Positions 50,906 to 59,943 of a stretch of DNA of 64,000 nucleotides are shown one piece after another (position 1 is the first letter of the stretch; every line of letters starts with the position of its first letter). The notes under the pieces are model-generated. The model saw only the letters and a list, made by a program, of their open reading frames with translations, was not told where the DNA came from and did not search any database. Origin of the DNA: Frateuria_A yonginensis (GTDB lineage: Bacteria; Pseudomonadota; Gammaproteobacteria; Xanthomonadales; Rhodanobacteraceae); the NCBI RefSeq assembly GCF_037137055.1, contig NZ_JBBBNY010000005.1, positions 118,978 through 182,977 on the forward strand. Reading direction: 5' to 3'. A program made the position numbers and the translations under genes.

Positions 50906-52657
50906 ATGAGCCTGACCGCACCCGCCGCCGACGCCGGCGCCGCCGACCTGCTGATCGCCCCGCACGGCGGCGTGCTGAAGGAGCTGCACCTGCCGCCGCA
51001 GGAGGCCGAGGCGCTCAAGCAGCGCAGCGGCAGCCTGCCCGCGCTGGACCTGGATACCCGCCAGCTGTGCGACCTGGAACTGCTGCTCTCGGGCGCGTTC
51101 TCGCCGCTGGAGGGCTTCCTCTGCCGCGCCGACTACAACCGCGTGGTGGAGGAGATGCGCCTGGCCGACGGCACCTTGTGGCCCATGCCGATCACGCTGG
51201 ACGTGAGCGAGGCGTTCTCGGCGGGGCTCTCCCCGGGCAGCGAGGTCGTGCTGCGCGACGGCCAGGGCGTGCCGCTGGCCGTGCTGGAGGTGCAGGACAT
51301 CTACTGGCCCGACCGCCTGCACGAGGCGCAGCGCGTGTTCGGCACCAGCGACCGCACGCACCCGGGCGTGGCCGAGCTGCTCGACCGCACCGGCCCGGTC
51401 TACCTGGGTGGCCGCGTGCGGGGCATCCAGCCGCCGGCGCACTACGACTTCACCGAACTGCGCGACACCCCGCGCAGCCTGCGCGCCTGGTTCGCGGCCA
51501 ACGGCTGGAGCCGCATCGTCGCCTTCCAGACGCGCAACCCGATGCACCGGGCGCACCGCGAACTGACCCTGCGGGCGGCACGGCAGGTCGGCGCCAAGCT
51601 GCTGATCCAGCCCTCGGTCGGCCGCACCAAGCCGGGCGACGTCGACCACTACACCCGCGTGCGCTGCTATCGCGCGCTGCTGCCGCAGTACCCCGAGGGA
51701 AGCGCCAGGCTGTCGCTGCTGCCGCTGGCGATGCGCATGGGCGGGCCGCGCGAGGCGCTGTGGCACGCGATCATCCGCAAGAACTACGGCGCCAGCCATT
51801 TCATCGTCGGCCGCGACCATGCCGGTCCGGGCAAGGATGCGCAGGGCAGGCCCTTCTACGGTCCGTTCGAGGCGCAGCAACTGCTGGAGCGGCACCAGGC
51901 GGAGCTCGGCATCCGCATCGTGCCGTTCCCGGCGATGGTCTACGTGGTCAACCGCGACGCCTACCTGCCGGCGGACGAGGTCGGGCTGGACGACCAGGTG
52001 CGCGACATCTCCGGTACCGAGCTGCGGCGGCACCTGCACGAAGGCACCGAGATCCCCGCCTGGTTCAGCTTCCCCGAAGTGGTGAAGATCCTGCGCGAGC
52101 GCCATCCCGCCCATGCGCCGCGCGGCTTCGCGCTGTTCTTCACCGGCCTCTCCGGCGCGGGCAAGTCCACCCTGGCCCAGGCCGTGGTCGCGCAGTTGCT
52201 CGAGCACAGCAGCCGGCCGGTGACGGTGCTCGACGGCGACGAAGTGCGCCGGCACCTCTCGCGCGGCCTGGGCTTCTCGCGCGAGGATCGCGACGCCAAC
52301 GTCACCCGGATCGGCTATGTGGCCAGCGAGATCGTCCGCCACGGCGGTATTGCCGTGTGCGCGCCGATCGCACCGTACGCCTCGGCCCGCCGGGAAGCGC
52401 GCGCCCTGGTCGAGGCGCACGGCGCGTTCGTCGAGATCCACGTGGCCACGCCGCTGGAGGTGTGCGAGGCGCGCGACCGCAAGGGCCTGTACGCGCAGGC
52501 GCGTGCCGGTCGCATCGCGCACTTCACGGGAATCAGCGACCCGTACGAGGTCCCGGAGAACCCGGAGCTGCGGCTGGACGGCAGCGCCGCCGATCCGGTG
52601 GCGCTGGCGCGACAGATCCTCGCGCTGCTGCGCAACCGGGGGTTGATCGGCGGCTGA
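50906..52657 (+). CDS. Bifunctional ATP sulfurylase / APS kinase (Sat-CysC fusion)
   Basis: A 583-residue fusion. Residues 1-395 are a monomeric-type ATP sulfurylase with FQTRNPMHRAHRELTLRAA and IVGRDHAGPGKD. Residues 400-583 are APS kinase with P-loop GLSGAGKST and DGDEVRRHLSRGLGFSREDR. Together they make PAPS from sulfate and two ATP. Many gammaproteobacteria use the unrelated heterodimer CysDN(C) instead; this order resembles Aquifex and fungal enzymes. ATG 50906 is chosen because AGGGG (50892-50896) is nine bases away; ATG 50897 abuts that site. 31 bases after cysH. Confidence 0.94.
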   Translation: MSLTAPAADAGAADLLIAPHGGVLKELHLPPQEAEALKQRSGSLPALDLDTRQLCDLELLLSGAFSPLEGFLCRADYNRVVEEMRLADGTLWPMPITLDVSEAFSAGLSPGSEVVLRDGQGVPLAVLEVQDIYWPDRLHEAQRVFGTSDRTHPGVAELLDRTGPVYLGGRVRGIQPPAHYDFTELRDTPRSLRAWFAANGWSRIVAFQTRNPMHRAHRELTLRAARQVGAKLLIQPSVGRTKPGDVDHYTRVRCYRALLPQYPEGSARLSLLPLAMRMGGPREALWHAIIRKNYGASHFIVGRDHAGPGKDAQGRPFYGPFEAQQLLERHQAELGIRIVPFPAMVYVVNRDAYLPADEVGLDDQVRDISGTELRRHLHEGTEIPAWFSFPEVVKILRERHPAHAPRGFALFFTGLSGAGKSTLAQAVVAQLLEHSSRPVTVLDGDEVRRHLSRGLGFSREDRDANVTRIGYVASEIVRHGGIAVCAPIAPYASARREARALVEAHGAFVEIHVATPLEVCEARDRKGLYAQARAGRIAHFTGISDPYEVPENPELRLDGSAADPVALARQILALLRNRGLIGG

Positions 52658-53054
52658 CACCGCGGGCGTCGGTGGGGCCGGTCGCCTCGCGTGGGGGCGG
52701 CGTGTGCCATGTGCTTCCGCCTGTCGCTGGCCGGTCTGCCGGGTTGCTGCCGTGGGCTGGCTGCCGCTGCTTGCTCGAGAGGCCGTACAAGAACAAAACG
52801 TCCCATCAAGCACCCTAGCGGAGCGAAAAAAGCAAGCGCATCACGAGCAAGCTCGCTCCTGCACGAGCGCGAGAATGCGTTGCGGCAAACAGGCCGCGGG
52901 TGAGTCGCGCCGCTCACCCCGGCGGGGGGAGCCAGCGGCTCGATCAGTGCGACATTCGTGAACAGGCAGCACGCCCATCTCGGGCGAACCCGCTCACGGC
53001 AGCGGCGCGGATAGCGCGCCCCATGCCGAGTGCAGCAAAAGTGAACGCGCCGGG
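52658..53054. other. Intergenic region with one REP unit between convergent sat/cysC and cysB
   Basis: About 400 bases without a credible gene. A single REP-type palindrome lies at 52836-52862 (GAGCAAGCTCGCTCCTGC). A stem GGGTGAG/CTCACCC lies near 52898-52920. No T-rich terminator was found. No other structure was recognised. Confidence 0.6.
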
Positions 53055-54047
53055 CTAGGCGGCATCCGGCAACGCGACCGGCCGCTCCCGCCAGTGCGGC
53101 ACGTGTGCCCACGCTGGCGGCGGCGCGTCCATGGCCAGTGCGCGTACGACCTCGCGCCGGTCCAGGTGCGGCGCGAACCGGGCGATGAATTCGAGCACGT
53201 ATTCGCGCAGCACCGTCTCCCGTCGCAGCACGATCCAGGTAGTGCACTGCGGGAACAGGTGGTCGGCCGGCAGTACCTGCAGATCGGCATCCGTGCCGAG
53301 TATGGCCATCTCGGCCAGTACGCCGATGCCCAGGCCCGCGCGCACGTAGGTCTTGATCAGGTCGGCGTCGCCGGCGGTCATGGCGATGAGGGGCTGCAGG
53401 CCGGCGGTTTCGAAGGCGTGGCGCAGCGAGGATTCGGGGCGCAGCGAGGAGTCGTAGCTGATCAGCGGCTGCGCGGCCAGCTCGGCGAGCGTCGGCGGCA
53501 GGCCCCGGCGGGCCAGGGCGTGGCCGGCCGGGGCCACCACCACGCGATGCCAGCGATAGGCGGGCAGGGCGATGCCGGTGGCCGGGGGCGCCCCGGCGGT
53601 GCTGATCACCGCCAGGTCCACGCGGCCGGCCTCCAACTGGTTCAGCACGTCGGTGTCCTGGCCGGGCTGCAGGTGCACGCTTACCTGCGGGTAGGCGAGG
53701 CTGAGCGCGGCGATCGGCGCGGGCAGGGCGAAGCGGGCCTGGGTGTGGGTGGTGGCGATGCGCAACTCGCCCTGGGTCTCGTTGCGCAGGTTGGCGGCGA
53801 TCGCGCGGATGTTGGCCGCTTCCGCCAGGATCGTGCGCGCGCGCTCAAGCACCTCGCGCCCGGCCTGGGTCACGGCATCCAGGCTCTTGCCCTTGCGCAC
53901 GAACAGCCTGAAGCCCAGTTCGTCCTCAAGCTGCTTGAGCTGCTTGCTCAGGCCGGGCTGGGTGGCATGCACCCGCTCGGCGGCCAGGGTGATGTTGAGG
54001 CCTGCGTCGGCGATGGCGACGAGGTAACGGAGTTGGACCAGCGTCAT
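53055..54047 (-). CDS. cysB: LysR-type regulator CysB (cysteine biosynthesis)
   Basis: A 330-residue LysR-type regulator. The helix-turn-helix (about 17-45) reads AAERVHATQPGLSKQLKQLE, very like CysB/Cbl, and the C-terminal effector domain (92-300) is of the type that senses O- or N-acetylserine. ATG 54047 (MTLVQLRYLVAIADAGLNI) is chosen over an upstream start. It is divergent from cysG and lies inside the sulfate-assimilation cluster, which supports CysB over another LysR protein. Confidence 0.93.
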   Translation of the reverse strand: MTLVQLRYLVAIADAGLNITLAAERVHATQPGLSKQLKQLEDELGFRLFVRKGKSLDAVTQAGREVLERARTILAEAANIRAIAANLRNETQGELRIATTHTQARFALPAPIAALSLAYPQVSVHLQPGQDTDVLNQLEAGRVDLAVISTAGAPPATGIALPAYRWHRVVVAPAGHALARRGLPPTLAELAAQPLISYDSSLRPESSLRHAFETAGLQPLIAMTAGDADLIKTYVRAGLGIGVLAEMAILGTDADLQVLPADHLFPQCTTWIVLRRETVLREYVLEFIARFAPHLDRREVVRALAMDAPPPAWAHVPHWRERPVALPDAA

Positions 54048-54350
54048 GGCGGGATGTCCGTGTTCGTGCGGCGGGGAAGTCGGCAATGGGCGGAACACGG
54101 TGACATCGTGCCGGCAGGGGACGGTCGCGCATGCTGGCGACCACGACGGTGTCTCGGTACGGCAGCGATGGGTGGCGCTCTTGGTGTGGCATGAAACAGA
54201 CGTCTATACGTCCGGTACTTTCGAGTGTCAAGCGATCATCCATTCCGATGGATACTCATAACGTGAAGGCATAAGACGCAGGCGACAAATCATTTGCCGC
54301 TTGCGCGACAGCTGCCTAGCGTGGACGCCTCCCGATCGCGCAGGTGCCCC
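54048..54350. promoter_or_regulatory. Divergent cysB-cysG control region
   Basis: About 300 bases with a sharp drop in GC between 54190 and 54300. ATCCAT (54238-54243) and ATGGAT (54248-54253) form a perfect dyad with a four-base centre. To its right are two AT-rich motifs, CATAACG (54257-54263) and CATAAGA (54271-54277), 14 bases apart, which resemble the ATAA-rich half-sites CysB binds in enterobacteria. Which site serves which gene cannot be told from sequence. Confidence 0.45.
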
Positions 54351-55838
54351 TTGAAGCTCTATCCCGTCTTCGCCGATCTGTCGCACCGCGCCGTGCTGGT
54401 GGTGGGTGGGGGGGCCGTGGCCGAGCGCAAGGTGGCGATGCTGCTGGATGCCGGCGCGCAGGTGACGGTGAGCGCGCCCGAACTCACGCCTTCGCTGCGC
54501 CGCTGGGCGGAACAGGGGCGCATCGCGCACCGGGCCGAAGCCTTCCGCGAGAGCTGGCTTGAACGGGTCTGGCTGGTGATCGCGGCGACCTCGGACCGCA
54601 CGACGAACGCGCTGGTGGCCGAACTGGCCGGCCTGCGGCGGATCTTCGTCAACGTGGTGGACGACGCGACCCTGTCCAGCTTCCACGTGCCGGCGGTCAT
54701 CGACCGCGCGCCGCTGGCCATCGCCATCTCCAGCGGCGGGCGGGCGCCGATGCTGGCACGCCTGCTGCGCGAGCGGCTGGAGGCGTTGCTCGACCCCTCG
54801 TGGGGCGCGCTGGCTTCCCTGGCCTCGCGATTGCGGCCACGGATCCGCCTGCGCCTGGCGCAGCCGGCGGCGCGCCGGCGCTTCTACGAGCACCTGCTGA
54901 CCGGACCGGTGGCGGCCCTGCTGCGCAAAGGGCGCGGCGCCGAGGCGTCGGTCGTGGCCGAGCGGGCGTTGTCCGGCGCCGACGTCAGCGGCGGCGGCTC
55001 GGTGATCCTGGTCGGTGCCGGTCCCGGGGACCCGGGGTTGCTCACCCTGCGCGGCCTGCGTGCCCTCAACGAGGCGGACGTGATCCTGCACGACCGCCTG
55101 GTCAGCCCGGAAGTGCTCGCGCTGGCCCGCCGCGACGCCGAGCGCGTGGAGGTGGGCAAGCAGGCCGGCAACCACCATGCCACCCAGGAGGAGATCCACC
55201 GGCTGATGCTCGGCCATGCGCGGGCCGGACGGCGCGTGGTACGGCTGAAGGGCGGCGATCCGTTCGTGTTCGGACGCGGCGGCGAGGAACTGGAGTTCCT
55301 GCGCGCGCGCGGCATTCCCTACGAAGTCGTGCCCGGCGTCACCGCCGCGCTGGCCTGCGCCGCCTATGCCGGCGTGCCGCTGACGCATCGCGCCCATGCA
55401 CACTCGGTGCGCCTGCTGACGGCGCACGGCCAGGCCTCGAGCGACACGACGGACTGGGCCGCGCTGGCGCAGGAGCGCCAGACCCTGGCCGTCTACATGG
55501 GCGTGAGCGAACTGGAGACCCTGCAGTCGCGGCTGCTCGAGCACGGCCGCGCAGCGGACACGCCGTTTGCGCTGGTCGAGAACGGTTCCCGCGCGGAACA
55601 GCGGGTCGTCACCGGTCGGCTGGTCGAGCTGGCCGCGCGCGCCCGCGCGCATGCGGTTCGTTCACCTGCGCTGCTCATACTCGGCGAGGTCGCCATGCTG
55701 GCGGAAACGCTGGCGTGGTTCGGCCCGCCACCGCTGGGCGCGCCCATCCACGACATCGGCGGTATCGTGCACGGCGGCGTCGACAGGCATGCGGCATCAC
55801 GCCGGCACGACGCGCTCGCCACGATCCACCAGGCCTGA
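54351..55838 (+). CDS. cysG: Siroheme synthase CysG (bifunctional)
   Basis: About 495 residues. The N-terminal half is precorrin-2 dehydrogenase/sirohydrochlorin ferrochelatase (VLVVGGGAVAERKVAMLL, then SSGGRAPMLARLLRERLE). The C-terminal half is uroporphyrinogen-III methyltransferase (VGAGPGDPGLLTLRGLRAL, LKGGDPFVFGRGGEELE). The product is siroheme for CysI. Start uncertain: TTG 54351 (KLYPVFADLSHRAVLV) aligns best with the family and has AGG at 54342; GTG 54321 and TTG 54294 are in-frame alternatives. Confidence 0.94.
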   Translation: MKLYPVFADLSHRAVLVVGGGAVAERKVAMLLDAGAQVTVSAPELTPSLRRWAEQGRIAHRAEAFRESWLERVWLVIAATSDRTTNALVAELAGLRRIFVNVVDDATLSSFHVPAVIDRAPLAIAISSGGRAPMLARLLRERLEALLDPSWGALASLASRLRPRIRLRLAQPAARRRFYEHLLTGPVAALLRKGRGAEASVVAERALSGADVSGGGSVILVGAGPGDPGLLTLRGLRALNEADVILHDRLVSPEVLALARRDAERVEVGKQAGNHHATQEEIHRLMLGHARAGRRVVRLKGGDPFVFGRGGEELEFLRARGIPYEVVPGVTAALACAAYAGVPLTHRAHAHSVRLLTAHGQASSDTTDWAALAQERQTLAVYMGVSELETLQSRLLEHGRAADTPFALVENGSRAEQRVVTGRLVELAARARAHAVRSPALLILGEVAMLAETLAWFGPPPLGAPIHDIGGIVHGGVDRHAASRRHDALATIHQA

Positions 55839-55883
55839 ACCCCAACCGGCCGGCGCGGACCGGCCGCTTCCAGGAGCCATTCC

Positions 55884-56864
55884 ATGATCTACGACAGCAT
55901 TCTCGACACCATCGGCAATACGCCGATCGTCAAGCTGCACCGGCTCGCGCCCCAGCACGTGGACATCTACGTCAAGGTCGAGGCGTTCAACCCGGCCGGC
56001 TCGGTGAAGGACCGCCTGGCGCTCGCGATCATCCTCGACGCCGAACAGCGCGGTGCGCTCAAGCCCGGGCAGACCGTGGTGGAAGCGACCTCCGGCAACA
56101 CCGGCGTGGCGCTGGCTGCGGTGTGCGCCGCACGCGGCTATCCGTTCGTGGCGGTGATGACGGAGACCTTCTCCATCGAGCGGCGCAAGCTGATCCGCGC
56201 CTATGGCGGCAAGGTCGTGCTGACGCCGGCGGCCGCACGCGGCACCGGCATGGTTCAGAAGGCGAAGGAGCTGGCCGAGCAGCACGGCTGGTTCCTGGCC
56301 CGCCAGTTCGAGAACCCGGCCAACCCTGCCTATCACCGCAGCACGACCGCCGCCGAGATCCTGCGCGATTTCGCCGGCCGGCGGCTGGATTACTTCGTCA
56401 CCGGCTGGGGCACCGGCGGTACGCTGACCGGCGTGGGCGAGGTGCTCAAGGTCGCGCGGCCGGAGGTGAAGCTGATCGCCAGCGAGCCGGCGGGCGCCGC
56501 GTTGCTGTCCGGCAACGAATGGCAGCCGCACAAGATCCAGGGCTGGACGCCGGACTTCGTGCCGGCCGTCCTCAATCGCGAGGTGGTCGACCGCGTCCTG
56601 CCGGTGGACGACACGCTTGCGCGAGACACCTCGCGCAAGCTCGCGCAGCAGGAAGGCATCTTCGTCGGCATCTCGGCCGGCGCCACGCTGGCGGCGGCAT
56701 TGCAGGTGGCCAAGGAGGCGGCCGAGGGCTCGGTGCTGTTGGCGATGCTGCCCGATACCGGCGAGCGTTATCTCTCGACCTTCCTGTTCGAAGGCGTCAA
56801 CGAGGGGTCGGACGAGGTGGAGGCCGCAGGTTCCTCGCTTGCCGCAAAGGCCACGGCTGCCTGA
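55884..56864 (+). CDS. cysK: Cysteine synthase A (O-acetylserine sulfhydrylase)
   Basis: A 326-residue PLP enzyme that makes cysteine from O-acetylserine and sulfide. The PLP lysine is Lys42 (NPAGSVKDRLA). The substrate loop TSGNTG follows, then the phosphate-binding GTGGTLTG near residue 175. A 20-residue Ala/Ser/Glu tail extends the C-terminus. An AGGAG site precedes the ATG and it lies 45 bases after cysG, so the two are probably co-transcribed. Confidence 0.96.
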   Translation: MIYDSILDTIGNTPIVKLHRLAPQHVDIYVKVEAFNPAGSVKDRLALAIILDAEQRGALKPGQTVVEATSGNTGVALAAVCAARGYPFVAVMTETFSIERRKLIRAYGGKVVLTPAAARGTGMVQKAKELAEQHGWFLARQFENPANPAYHRSTTAAEILRDFAGRRLDYFVTGWGTGGTLTGVGEVLKVARPEVKLIASEPAGAALLSGNEWQPHKIQGWTPDFVPAVLNREVVDRVLPVDDTLARDTSRKLAQQEGIFVGISAGATLAAALQVAKEAAEGSVLLAMLPDTGERYLSTFLFEGVNEGSDEVEAAGSSLAAKATAA

Positions 56865-56963
56865 GCGCGGGTCGGCTGCGAGGCGATCGGCAAGCGGGTT
56901 GCTCCAACCCTTTCCCCAGAGGGCGCTGGCTTCCTTGGATACGCGTTTCTGCCGGCGAGCAAT

Positions 56964-57353
56964 TCAGGCGGCTCGCCGCGCCCGTGCCTTGCCGCTGCGC
57001 ACTCCCACTTCCCACTGGTCGATCAGCTTGCGCCCTACCTGCGCCAGCGCCTCGATCGCCGGCAACAGTTCGCGCCCCAACGGTGTCAGCGCGTACTCGG
57101 CCGAGGGCGGCGAGGTATCGAGCACCCGCCGTGTCACCAGCCCGCGCGATTCCAGTTCGCGCAGCCGCGCGCTCAGCACGCGCGCGGAGATGCGCGGGAT
57201 GTCGTGGCGCAGTTCCCCGAAGCGCCGCGGTTCGGCGCTCAGATACCAGATCACGTTCGGCGCCCACGCGCCGCGCAGCAACGCCAGGCTTTCGGTGAGC
57301 GGGCACGCCGGCGGCGGCGCGGCGACTTTGCTCTTGCGTACGGGCAGGCCCAT
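56964..57353 (-). CDS. HxlR-family transcriptional regulator
   Basis: A 129-residue winged-helix protein with the HxlR pattern: PLTESLALLRGAWAPNVIWY, then RFGELRHDIPRISARVLSAR and LGRELLPAIEAL. One cysteine, Cys17, stands just before the helix-turn-helix, at the place where redox- or aldehyde-sensing HxlR proteins carry a sensing cysteine. It is divergent from the glutathione transferase gene across a short AT-richer region with a dyad, the usual layout of such a regulator and its target. Confidence 0.92.
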   Translation of the reverse strand: MGLPVRKSKVAAPPPACPLTESLALLRGAWAPNVIWYLSAEPRRFGELRHDIPRISARVLSARLRELESRGLVTRRVLDTSPPSAEYALTPLGRELLPAIEALAQVGRKLIDQWEVGVRSGKARARRAA

Positions 57354-57378
57354 GAGGGGTCTCCGGTAACCGTGGAGT

Positions 57379-57414
57379 TACCACATTTTGGCACTAATCC
57401 CTGGTTAGGTGGTA
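57379..57414. promoter_or_regulatory. Likely HxlR operator between hxlR and the GST gene
   Basis: Arms TACCAC (57379-57384) and GTGGTA (57409-57414) are exact inverted copies with centres 30 bases apart, i.e. about three helical turns. A smaller dyad, CTAA/TTAG (57393-57396 and 57404-57407), lies at the centre. The local composition is AT-richer than the surroundings. Confidence 0.5.
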
Positions 57415-57489
57415 TCCATCAGTAACTTCATGCGGCTAGGATGCGCGCCACGTCCCAGGACGTCCCACCCCCACGAAGGAGACTCACCC

Positions 57490-58113
57490 ATGAAGCTCTA
57501 CTACATGCCCGGCGCCTGCTCGCTTTCCCCGCACATCGTCGCGCGCGAGGCCGGCATCGACCTTCGACTGGTGAAGGTCGACGGCAAGACCAAGCGTACC
57601 GAGGACGGCGCCGATTTCCTGGCGATCAACCCCAAGGGCTACGTGCCCGCGCTGGAGCTTGACGACGGCCAGCTGCTGACCGAAGGCCCGGCGATCGTGC
57701 AGTACCTGGCCGACCTCAAGCCCGCCTCGGGCCTGGCGCCCGCCAACGGCACGCTGGCGCGCTACCGCCTGCAGGAAGTGCTCGGCTACATCAACTCCGA
57801 GATCCACAAGTCCTACAGCCCGCTGTTCAAGCCGGACACGCCCGAGGCGACGCGGGAGGAGCGCAAGGAGTACCTGCGCAAGCGCTATGCCTTGATCGAA
57901 AGCGCCCTGGCGACCCACCCGTGGCTGCTCGGCGACCGCTTCACCGCGGCTGACGCCTACCTGTTCACCGTGACCAACTGGGCGCGGCACGTGGATCTGG
58001 ACTTGTCGGGCTTCCCGGCGATCCAGGCGTTCCAGCAACGCATGCTGGAGCGGCCGGCGGTGCAGGAAGCGATGGATGCCGAAGGCCTCGCCCGCCGCGC
58101 AGCGGCCGCGTGA
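57490..58113 (+). CDS. gst: Beta-class glutathione S-transferase
   Basis: A 207-residue transferase. The N-terminus MKLYYMPGACSLSPHI is that of bacterial beta-class GSTs, with Cys10 and Ser11 near glutathione. The thioredoxin-like domain includes NPKGYVPALEL and the SNAIL-like TEGPAIVQYL, followed by an all-helical domain. It conjugates glutathione to electrophiles. ATG 57490 is chosen because upstream codons cross the operator region. AAGGAG precedes the start. Confidence 0.94.
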   Translation: MKLYYMPGACSLSPHIVAREAGIDLRLVKVDGKTKRTEDGADFLAINPKGYVPALELDDGQLLTEGPAIVQYLADLKPASGLAPANGTLARYRLQEVLGYINSEIHKSYSPLFKPDTPEATREERKEYLRKRYALIESALATHPWLLGDRFTAADAYLFTVTNWARHVDLDLSGFPAIQAFQQRMLERPAVQEAMDAEGLARRAAAA

Positions 58114-58121
58114 GCCACGCC

Positions 58122-58147
58122 CGCGCCCCGGCCGCTGCCGGGGCGCG
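58122..58147. terminator. GC-rich hairpin between convergent GST and LysR genes
   Basis: CGCGCCCCGGC (58122-58132) pairs perfectly with GCCGGGGCGCG (58137-58147) with loop CGCT. There is no T run on either side, so it may be a bidirectional but Rho-dependent or processing end. Confidence 0.45.
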
Positions 58148-59059
58148 TCACGAGCGGCTACCGGCCGTTGGTAGCCGCTTGCCGAACTCGCGTACCAGCC
58201 AGTCGATGAACACCCGTACCCGCGGCGACAGTTGCCGGTTGTGCGGGTAGAGCAACGAGATGGGCGTCGGTGTCGGCGGGCAGTCGGGCAGTACGGTGAC
58301 CAGGCGCCCCGCGGCCAGATCCTCTTCCACGTGGTAGCGCGGCACCTGGACCAGTCCCAGGCCCAGCCGTGCGGCGGCGATGTAGGTGTCCGCACCGGTG
58401 ACCGTGAGCGTCGCCGGCAGGTGGACGTGGCGTAGGTTGCCTGCCACGACGAATTCCAGCGGCAGCACCGCGCCGACGGCGGAGGAGACGAAGCCGACCG
58501 CTCGGTGCCCGTCCAACCCCTCGATACCGCCGGGCGTACCATGCCGCGCCAGGTAATCCGGACTGGCGCAGGTGACTTCCTCCAGCATGGCCAGGCGCCG
58601 GCCGACCATGGCGCTGTCATGCAGGTCGCCCACGCGCAGCACGCAGTCCACGCCCTCGCGCACCAGATCCACCAGCCGGTCGCCCTCGCCGATGTGCAAC
58701 TGCAGTTGCGGATGTTCGGCGAGGAACTTGGGCAGCGCGGGCAGCACGAAGTGGCGTGCCAGCGTGCCCTGGACGTCGACCCGCAACTGGCCGCGCGGCT
58801 TGGCGCCGCTGAAGGCCGCCTCGGCATCCTCCACCTCGTCCAGTATCGCGATGCAGCGGCGGTAGTACGCCTCGCCGTCGAGCGTGGGGCGCACCTGGCG
58901 GGTGGTGCGCTGGAGCAGCCGCACGCCCAGCCGCGCCTCCAGTTGCTTGATCGCCTGGGTCGCGGTGGAGCGCAGCAGCCCCAGGTCCTGCGCCGCCAGG
59001 GTGAAGCTGCGCCGCTCCACGATGCGGGTGAAAAGGCGCATCACCTCCAGCCGGTCCAT
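58148..59059 (-). CDS. LysR-family transcriptional regulator
   Basis: A 303-residue LysR protein. The helix-turn-helix covers about residues 18-40 (SFTLAAQDLGLLRSTATQAI), and the effector domain from residue 87 on follows the subgroup with DRLVDLVREGVDCVLRVGDL, usual for regulators of oxidoreductase genes. ATG 59059 (MDRLEVMRLFTRIVERRSF) is the family start. It is divergent from two short-chain dehydrogenases, its likely targets. Effector unknown. Confidence 0.92.
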   Translation of the reverse strand: MDRLEVMRLFTRIVERRSFTLAAQDLGLLRSTATQAIKQLEARLGVRLLQRTTRQVRPTLDGEAYYRRCIAILDEVEDAEAAFSGAKPRGQLRVDVQGTLARHFVLPALPKFLAEHPQLQLHIGEGDRLVDLVREGVDCVLRVGDLHDSAMVGRRLAMLEEVTCASPDYLARHGTPGGIEGLDGHRAVGFVSSAVGAVLPLEFVVAGNLRHVHLPATLTVTGADTYIAAARLGLGLVQVPRYHVEEDLAAGRLVTVLPDCPPTPTPISLLYPHNRQLSPRVRVFIDWLVREFGKRLPTAGSRS

Positions 59060-59072
59060 GCCGCCACCATTG

Positions 59073-59121
59073 TTCGCGTGAAACGAAAAGTGTTGAAAAA
59101 TTAGCATGGATTATTTCCATG
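59073..59121. promoter_or_regulatory. LysR-type operator dyads in the LysR-SDR gap
   Basis: TTCGCGTGAAACGAA (59073-59087) contains the LysR T-N11-A pattern. A second, perfect dyad CATGGA/TCCATG (59105-59110 and 59116-59121) lies 18 bases on. The gap is 118 bases and markedly AT-rich at 59085-59120. Two sites of this kind are typical for LysR autorepression and target activation. Confidence 0.5.
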
Positions 59122-59177
59122 GGACGAAAGCGGATGCTTTCCCCACGCCGGCGCGGTGCCGGCATTGGAGACATCCC

Positions 59178-59918
59178 ATGAGCACACAGCAGCAGAAAGT
59201 CGCCCTGGTCACGGGCGCATCCCGCGGCATCGGCGCCGCGATCGCCCAGCGCCTCGCACGGGACGGTTTCAGGGTGGTGGTCAACTACGCCGGCGACGCC
59301 GCCGCGGCCGAGGCATTGGTGCGCGGCATCGAGCAGGCCGGCGGCCAGGCGGTGGCGGCCCAGGCGGACGTCGGCGATGCCGCCGCGGTGCGCCGCCTCT
59401 TCGACGCCGCCGAGGCCGCGTTCGGTGGCGTGGACGTGCTGGTCAACAACGCCGGCATCATGAACCTGGCCCCGATCGCCGAGACGGACGACGCCAGCTT
59501 CGACCGCCACATCGCAGTCAACCTGCGCGGCACCTTCAACACCCTGCGCGAGGCGGCCCGGCGCATGCAGGAGGGCGGCCGCATCATCAACTTGTCCTCC
59601 AGCACGGTCGGCCTGCTGATGCCCAGCTACGGGGTCTACGCCGCGACCAAGGCCGCGGTGGAGGCGATGACCGGCGTGCTGGCGAAGGAACTGCGCGGGC
59701 GCGGCATCACGGTCAACGCGGTGGCGCCCGGCCCGACCGCCACGCGGCTGTTCCTCCAGGGCAAGTCGCCCGAACGGGTCGACCAGCTGGCCAAGCTCGC
59801 GCCGCTGGAACGGCTGGGCCAGCCGGAGGACATCGCCGCCGTGGTCGCATTCCTGGCCGGTCCCGATGGCGGCTGGATCAACGGCCAGACGCTGCGCGCC
59901 AACGGCGGCATCGTCTGA
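59178..59918 (+). CDS. Short-chain dehydrogenase/reductase (FabG-like)
   Basis: A 246-residue classical SDR. The cofactor motif TGASRGIG starts at residue 12, the NNAG motif lies near 90 and the active pair is Tyr154/Lys158 (YAATK). An Arg at SRG and the Tyr-Ala pattern favour NADPH. The substrate is unknown. ATG 59178 (MSTQQQKVALVTG) fits the family start. First gene after the divergent LysR regulator. Confidence 0.92.
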   Translation: MSTQQQKVALVTGASRGIGAAIAQRLARDGFRVVVNYAGDAAAAEALVRGIEQAGGQAVAAQADVGDAAAVRRLFDAAEAAFGGVDVLVNNAGIMNLAPIAETDDASFDRHIAVNLRGTFNTLREAARRMQEGGRIINLSSSTVGLLMPSYGVYAATKAAVEAMTGVLAKELRGRGITVNAVAPGPTATRLFLQGKSPERVDQLAKLAPLERLGQPEDIAAVVAFLAGPDGGWINGQTLRANGGIV

Positions 59919-59943
59919 AATCGGTCAGCAGGGAGTACCCGAC

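Noticed and set aside
52690..52960. Short frames between sat/cysC and cysB
   Set aside because: They run through the REP unit, lack binding sites and show no conserved pattern.
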